Shown piece after piece: positions 61,331 to 64,000 of a stretch of DNA of 64,000 nt (within the stretch, counting starts at the first letter, position 1; every line of letters begins with the position of its first letter). The notes below the pieces were generated by a model that ran no database searches, was not told where the DNA came from, and saw only the letters and a program-made list of their open reading frames with translations. This stretch comes from Clostridiaceae bacterium (lineage in GTDB: Bacteria > Bacillota > Clostridia > Oscillospirales > Butyricicoccaceae): NCBI GenBank assembly GCA_009911355.1, contig QXXE01000006.1:37011-101010 (forward strand), written 5' to 3'. The position numbers and the translations under genes were made by a program.

Positions 61331-64000
61331 TTACTGGAGCAGCTGGAGAACGCCCTGCGGGACCTGGTTGGCCTGCGCGAGCATTGCCTGAGCCGACTGA
61401 ACAAGGATGTTGTTCTTCGTGTAGCTCATCATCTCTTCTGCGATATCGGTGTCGCGGATCGCGGACTCTGCGTCCTGGATGTTCTCGCGCATTACGGACA
61501 GGTTGTTGGCCGTATGGTCGAGACGGTTCGAGATCGCGCCGAGGTCGCCGCGGATAGACGAAACGGTATTAATCGCATTCTTAACGATGTCAACCGCCGC
61601 CTGTGCACCAGCCTGCGTGCCGATATTGATATCATTGATGCCCAGTGCAGCAGTGTGGATATCGCCAATCGCTACCTTCAGCTGGTTGTAGGAATCCGAG
61701 CTGTCGCCGATCTGAAGAGTCAGCCCGTCAGAGCCTTCCTTCGATGCAGACGCGAAGCCAAGAGACTTAGCAACACCGTCCATCGTAGACAGATCGAATG
61801 CATCTGCATTCAAAGTGGTATTGCCATCTGCATCCGTGGTGCTGTTGAGTTCGGTGTAGGTCTTGCCAGTCGGGTCAACATATTCGGTTACGGTAACGCG
61901 GTCGCCATCGTGACCGACAGTCCAAACCGTGTTGTCTGCCGCAGCCTGAGTCAGACGCTCAGCAACATCAGAGAGGTAAGAATCGCTCTCCGCGTCAAGG
62001 TCTGTCAAGTCAACATCGCCCGCGCCAACCTTGCCTTCGGTAACAAACTTATAGGTTTTATCACCGATCTTAATGGAAGCACCATTCGAGACCATTTCCT
62101 TCGTCAGATCGAAGTAAGTGCTGGCAATACGCTTGTCAGAAGCATTGTCGCCCTTATTGGTGATATTGGTAGTAGACTTATTGTAGTCACCAAACTCACC
62201 ATCTGTAACCGCCTTGCCGCCAACGCTGACAGTAACATCCATACGACCATCAACATTGCCGCCGGAAGTGGTCGTTTCGTCCTTGTCCATCTGAGTAAAG
62301 GTCAAACGAGTGCCGTCGCCCGTAACTTCAAATGCGACATTGTCAATAATGACCTTCATCTCGTCAGCATCGATTGCAGTATCAGCGCCGCCATTATAGC
62401 TGTAGGTTGCCTGACCAGCCTTGATCGCCTCGATGATCTTCTTCGCGTCCATCTCGGCATAGATTTCTTCGGGCTCAGCATCAGTACCCGCCCCAGGCAG
62501 AGCAACGCCATCCGCTGCAGTACCCTTTGCCACAGAAGTAAACTTAATGCCGTCGCCTGCATCATTGAGGGATGCCTGCCAGTTAGCCGCATCTGCAGAA
62601 TTTGCATTGAAATCGGCTGCAAACGCTTCCAGCTGTTCCTTTGTGGTACCAGCGCCAACTTCAGCGGTATAACCGCCAGCAGAGATAGAAACCTTCTTTT
62701 CGCCGAAAGCTTCCGTTGCAGTAGCCTTCGAGCCAGTCGCATCATAAGTGTAGGGAGTGACAGAAACGTCAGCAGCCGATAAAGTGCCATCAGCTGCACC
62801 AGTTACAGTGCCCAGCGTAAAGTCAACGTAATCAGCCTTTGTACCAGCAGTAGTAGCAGTAGTTTTATCGGCAGCCATAAGAGCATTTACTGCGGTTGTA
62901 ATTGAAGCCAGGATGCCATTATTACCGGCTGTCGCAGCAGGTAATGCAAACTCTGTATCATCAGCCGGGGTTCCACCATTAGCAATAGCTTTAAGCGTAT
63001 ATTCCTTTTCGCCAACTTTAACAGTAATTGTATCACCAACTTGGACAGTCGGAGCGCCAGTTGTAGTAGTCCAATCAATACCATCTCTGCTGCACGAAAT
63101 AGTTACTGCCGTGGTAGCTGCGTCACCCTGAATATGGCTGTCTGCTTCTGTACCATCAACAACAACTGCATTGCCACCCAAAGGTGCAGCTGGGCCACTA
63201 GTACCAATTTTACCTGCATTTGCTGCTTCAAATACAAAACCGTCTTTCGCATCATTAACGCTTACTTGCCAGTCAGTAGAACTAGCGTTAAATGCATCAA
63301 CAATCTGTTCAAGCTGCTCATCCAGCGTCTCACCAGTAATACCGGTAAGATCGGTACCTGCTAAAGTATAGTTGCCATCTGTAGTCAACAATTCTGTAGC
63401 AGTAACCGTACCAGAATCCGCAAGTCTGGGATCGGTTTCAAGCTTGGTACCGCCTGCCAGTTTGATGGTGGTATCGCCAAACTTGATTTCAAGATCCTTA
63501 CCCTCTTCATTAGAGAACTTGAAGTTATGGAGATCTACGCTGAAAGAGGTCTTGTTGTCAACACGTGCATCCGATTTGTGCAGAACCGTGTCAGTACCCA
63601 GAATTGCACCGACATCCGGCAGATCGAACTTAGACTCAACACTTGCAACGCCAGCCTTCGACAGCGAGCCGTCCAGCAGCTTGATGCCGTTGAAGTTTGC
63701 GGAATCCGCAATACGGTTGATTTCAGATTTCAGCGATTCGACTTCTTTCTGAAGGTTTGCACGGTCAACCGCATCGTCGTAGGTGCCGTTCGCGGATTGC
63801 TGCGCCAGGTAAACCATACGGTTCAGCATGTCCTGAACTTCCTGCATCGCGCCTTCAGCGGTGTTTACGAGAGAAATACCGTCCTTGACGTTCTTCTGAG
63901 CCGCTTCCAGACCGGTGATCTGTGCGCGCATTTTCTCAGAAATAGCAAGGCCCGCAGCATCGTCGCCCGCGCGGTTGATCTTGTAGCCCGAAGACAGGCG
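61331..64000 (-). CDS. flagellin, very large, 5'-truncated by window edge
   Basis: Filament protein; 889 residues are in the window and the start lies beyond base 64000. The N-terminal D0/D1 part opens RLSSGYKINRAGDDAAGLAI and runs to about residue 135; the C-terminal D1/D0 part is the last 100 residues (NINIGTQAGAQAAVDIV, then DTDIAEEMMSYTKNN and QVPQGVLQLL). Between them lies a 600-plus-residue surface domain, far larger than usual. It holds at least two copies of a DFNANSxxxxWQxSxNDAxDG-type module and is AT-richer than the ends. Strong terminator downstream. Only motility gene seen. Confidence 0.96.
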   Translation of the reverse strand, partial: RLSSGYKINRAGDDAAGLAISEKMRAQITGLEAAQKNVKDGISLVNTAEGAMQEVQDMLNRMVYLAQQSANGTYDDAVDRANLQKEVESLKSEINRIADSANFNGIKLLDGSLSKAGVASVESKFDLPDVGAILGTDTVLHKSDARVDNKTSFSVDLHNFKFSNEEGKDLEIKFGDTTIKLAGGTKLETDPRLADSGTVTATELLTTDGNYTLAGTDLTGITGETLDEQLEQIVDAFNASSTDWQVSVNDAKDGFVFEAANAGKIGTSGPAAPLGGNAVVVDGTEADSHIQGDAATTAVTISCSRDGIDWTTTTGAPTVQVGDTITVKVGEKEYTLKAIANGGTPADDTEFALPAATAGNNGILASITTAVNALMAADKTTATTAGTKADYVDFTLGTVTGAADGTLSAADVSVTPYTYDATGSKATATEAFGEKKVSISAGGYTAEVGAGTTKEQLEAFAADFNANSADAANWQASLNDAGDGIKFTSVAKGTAADGVALPGAGTDAEPEEIYAEMDAKKIIEAIKAGQATYSYNGGADTAIDADEMKVIIDNVAFEVTGDGTRLTFTQMDKDETTTSGGNVDGRMDVTVSVGGKAVTDGEFGDYNKSTTNITNKGDNASDKRIASTYFDLTKEMVSNGASIKIGDKTYKFVTEGKVGAGDVDLTDLDAESDSYLSDVAERLTQAAADNTVWTVGHDGDRVTVTEYVDPTGKTYTELNSTTDADGNTTLNADAFDLSTMDGVAKSLGFASASKEGSDGLTLQIGDSSDSYNQLKVAIGDIHTAALGINDINIGTQAGAQAAVDIVKNAINTVSSIRGDLGAISNRLDHTANNLSVMRENIQDAESAIRDTDIAEEMMSYTKNNILVQSAQAMLAQANQVPQGVLQLLQ

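Noticed and set aside
61301..62782. 493-codon plus-strand frame opposite flagellin
   Set aside because: Antisense shadow; flagellin is certain on the minus strand.

Overview
The window reads as chromosome from a low-to-mid GC Gram-positive anaerobe of the class Clostridia, probably in the Oscillospiraceae/Ruminococcaceae group. This is inferred from gene content and protein style, not from a database search. Supporting signs are strong Shine-Dalgarno sites, SigA-type promoters, a sepF-ylmG-divIVA division cluster, ribonuclease M5, a leucine T-box, a yjdF-type leader, a Clostridia-style ferredoxin-thioredoxin reductase and a large flagellin. I see no rRNA or tRNA gene, insertion sequence, prophage or CRISPR array. 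It looks like core genome with a few accessory islands.

Layout. 1-9.3 kb (+): the end of miaB, a Nudix hydrolase, a small unknown protein, a GNAT enzyme, then mutS, a SUKH-like protein, mutL, miaA and hfq (mismatch repair, tRNA modification and RNA chaperone). 9.3-18.1 kb (+): an HlyD-like membrane protein, ylmE, sepF, ylmG, divIVA, ileS, lspA, rluD and a HAD phosphatase (division and envelope cluster). 18.2-27.1 kb: a Cys-rich unknown (-), then (+) a holin-like protein, a TagA/WecG glycosyltransferase, thyX, a DUF2156 protein, GNAT, a DJ-1 protein, 5-formyl-THF cyclo-ligase, a CPBP protease, mltG and a U32 protein. 27.1-35.3 kb (+): alaS broken by one missing base and preceded by a structured leader, then HIT, comEC, holA, rnmV and ribU.

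35.4-37.8 kb (-): a compact redox operon (ferredoxin-thioredoxin reductase catalytic subunit, thioredoxin, 2x[4Fe-4S] ferredoxin, NapH-like membrane protein) beside its likely Crp/Fnr regulator. A palindrome sits at about -41 of the operon promoter. 38-42.9 kb (-): leuA-leuC-leuD-leuB under a leucine-specific T-box, with a small DUF5808-like membrane protein at the end. 43-46.7 kb (+): an envelope-type cluster (unknown membrane protein, PAP2 phosphatase, flippase, flavodoxin, SUKH protein). 46.9-48.3 kb (+): glycogen synthase.

48.4-55.5 kb (-): the complete F-type ATP synthase operon atpZ-I-B-E-F-H-A-G-D-C. Its c subunit carries a two-carboxylate ion site, which suggests sodium coupling. 55.6-58.7 kb: a small P-loop protein, a D-Ala-D-Ala carboxypeptidase (-) and an AEC transporter (+). 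58.8-61.2 kb (-): three small-molecule sensing loci in a row: a stand-alone GyrI-like protein, a MerR-GyrI regulator with a 19-bp-spacer promoter, and YjdF behind a probable azaaromatic-sensing riboswitch. 61.3-64.0 kb (-): a very large flagellin running off the window end.

Most interesting items: the redox relay and its promoter, the c-ring motif, the sensing island and riboswitch platform, the degenerate ComEC hydrolase domain, the alaS frameshift with an unexplained leader, and a probable lost start codon at 43024.
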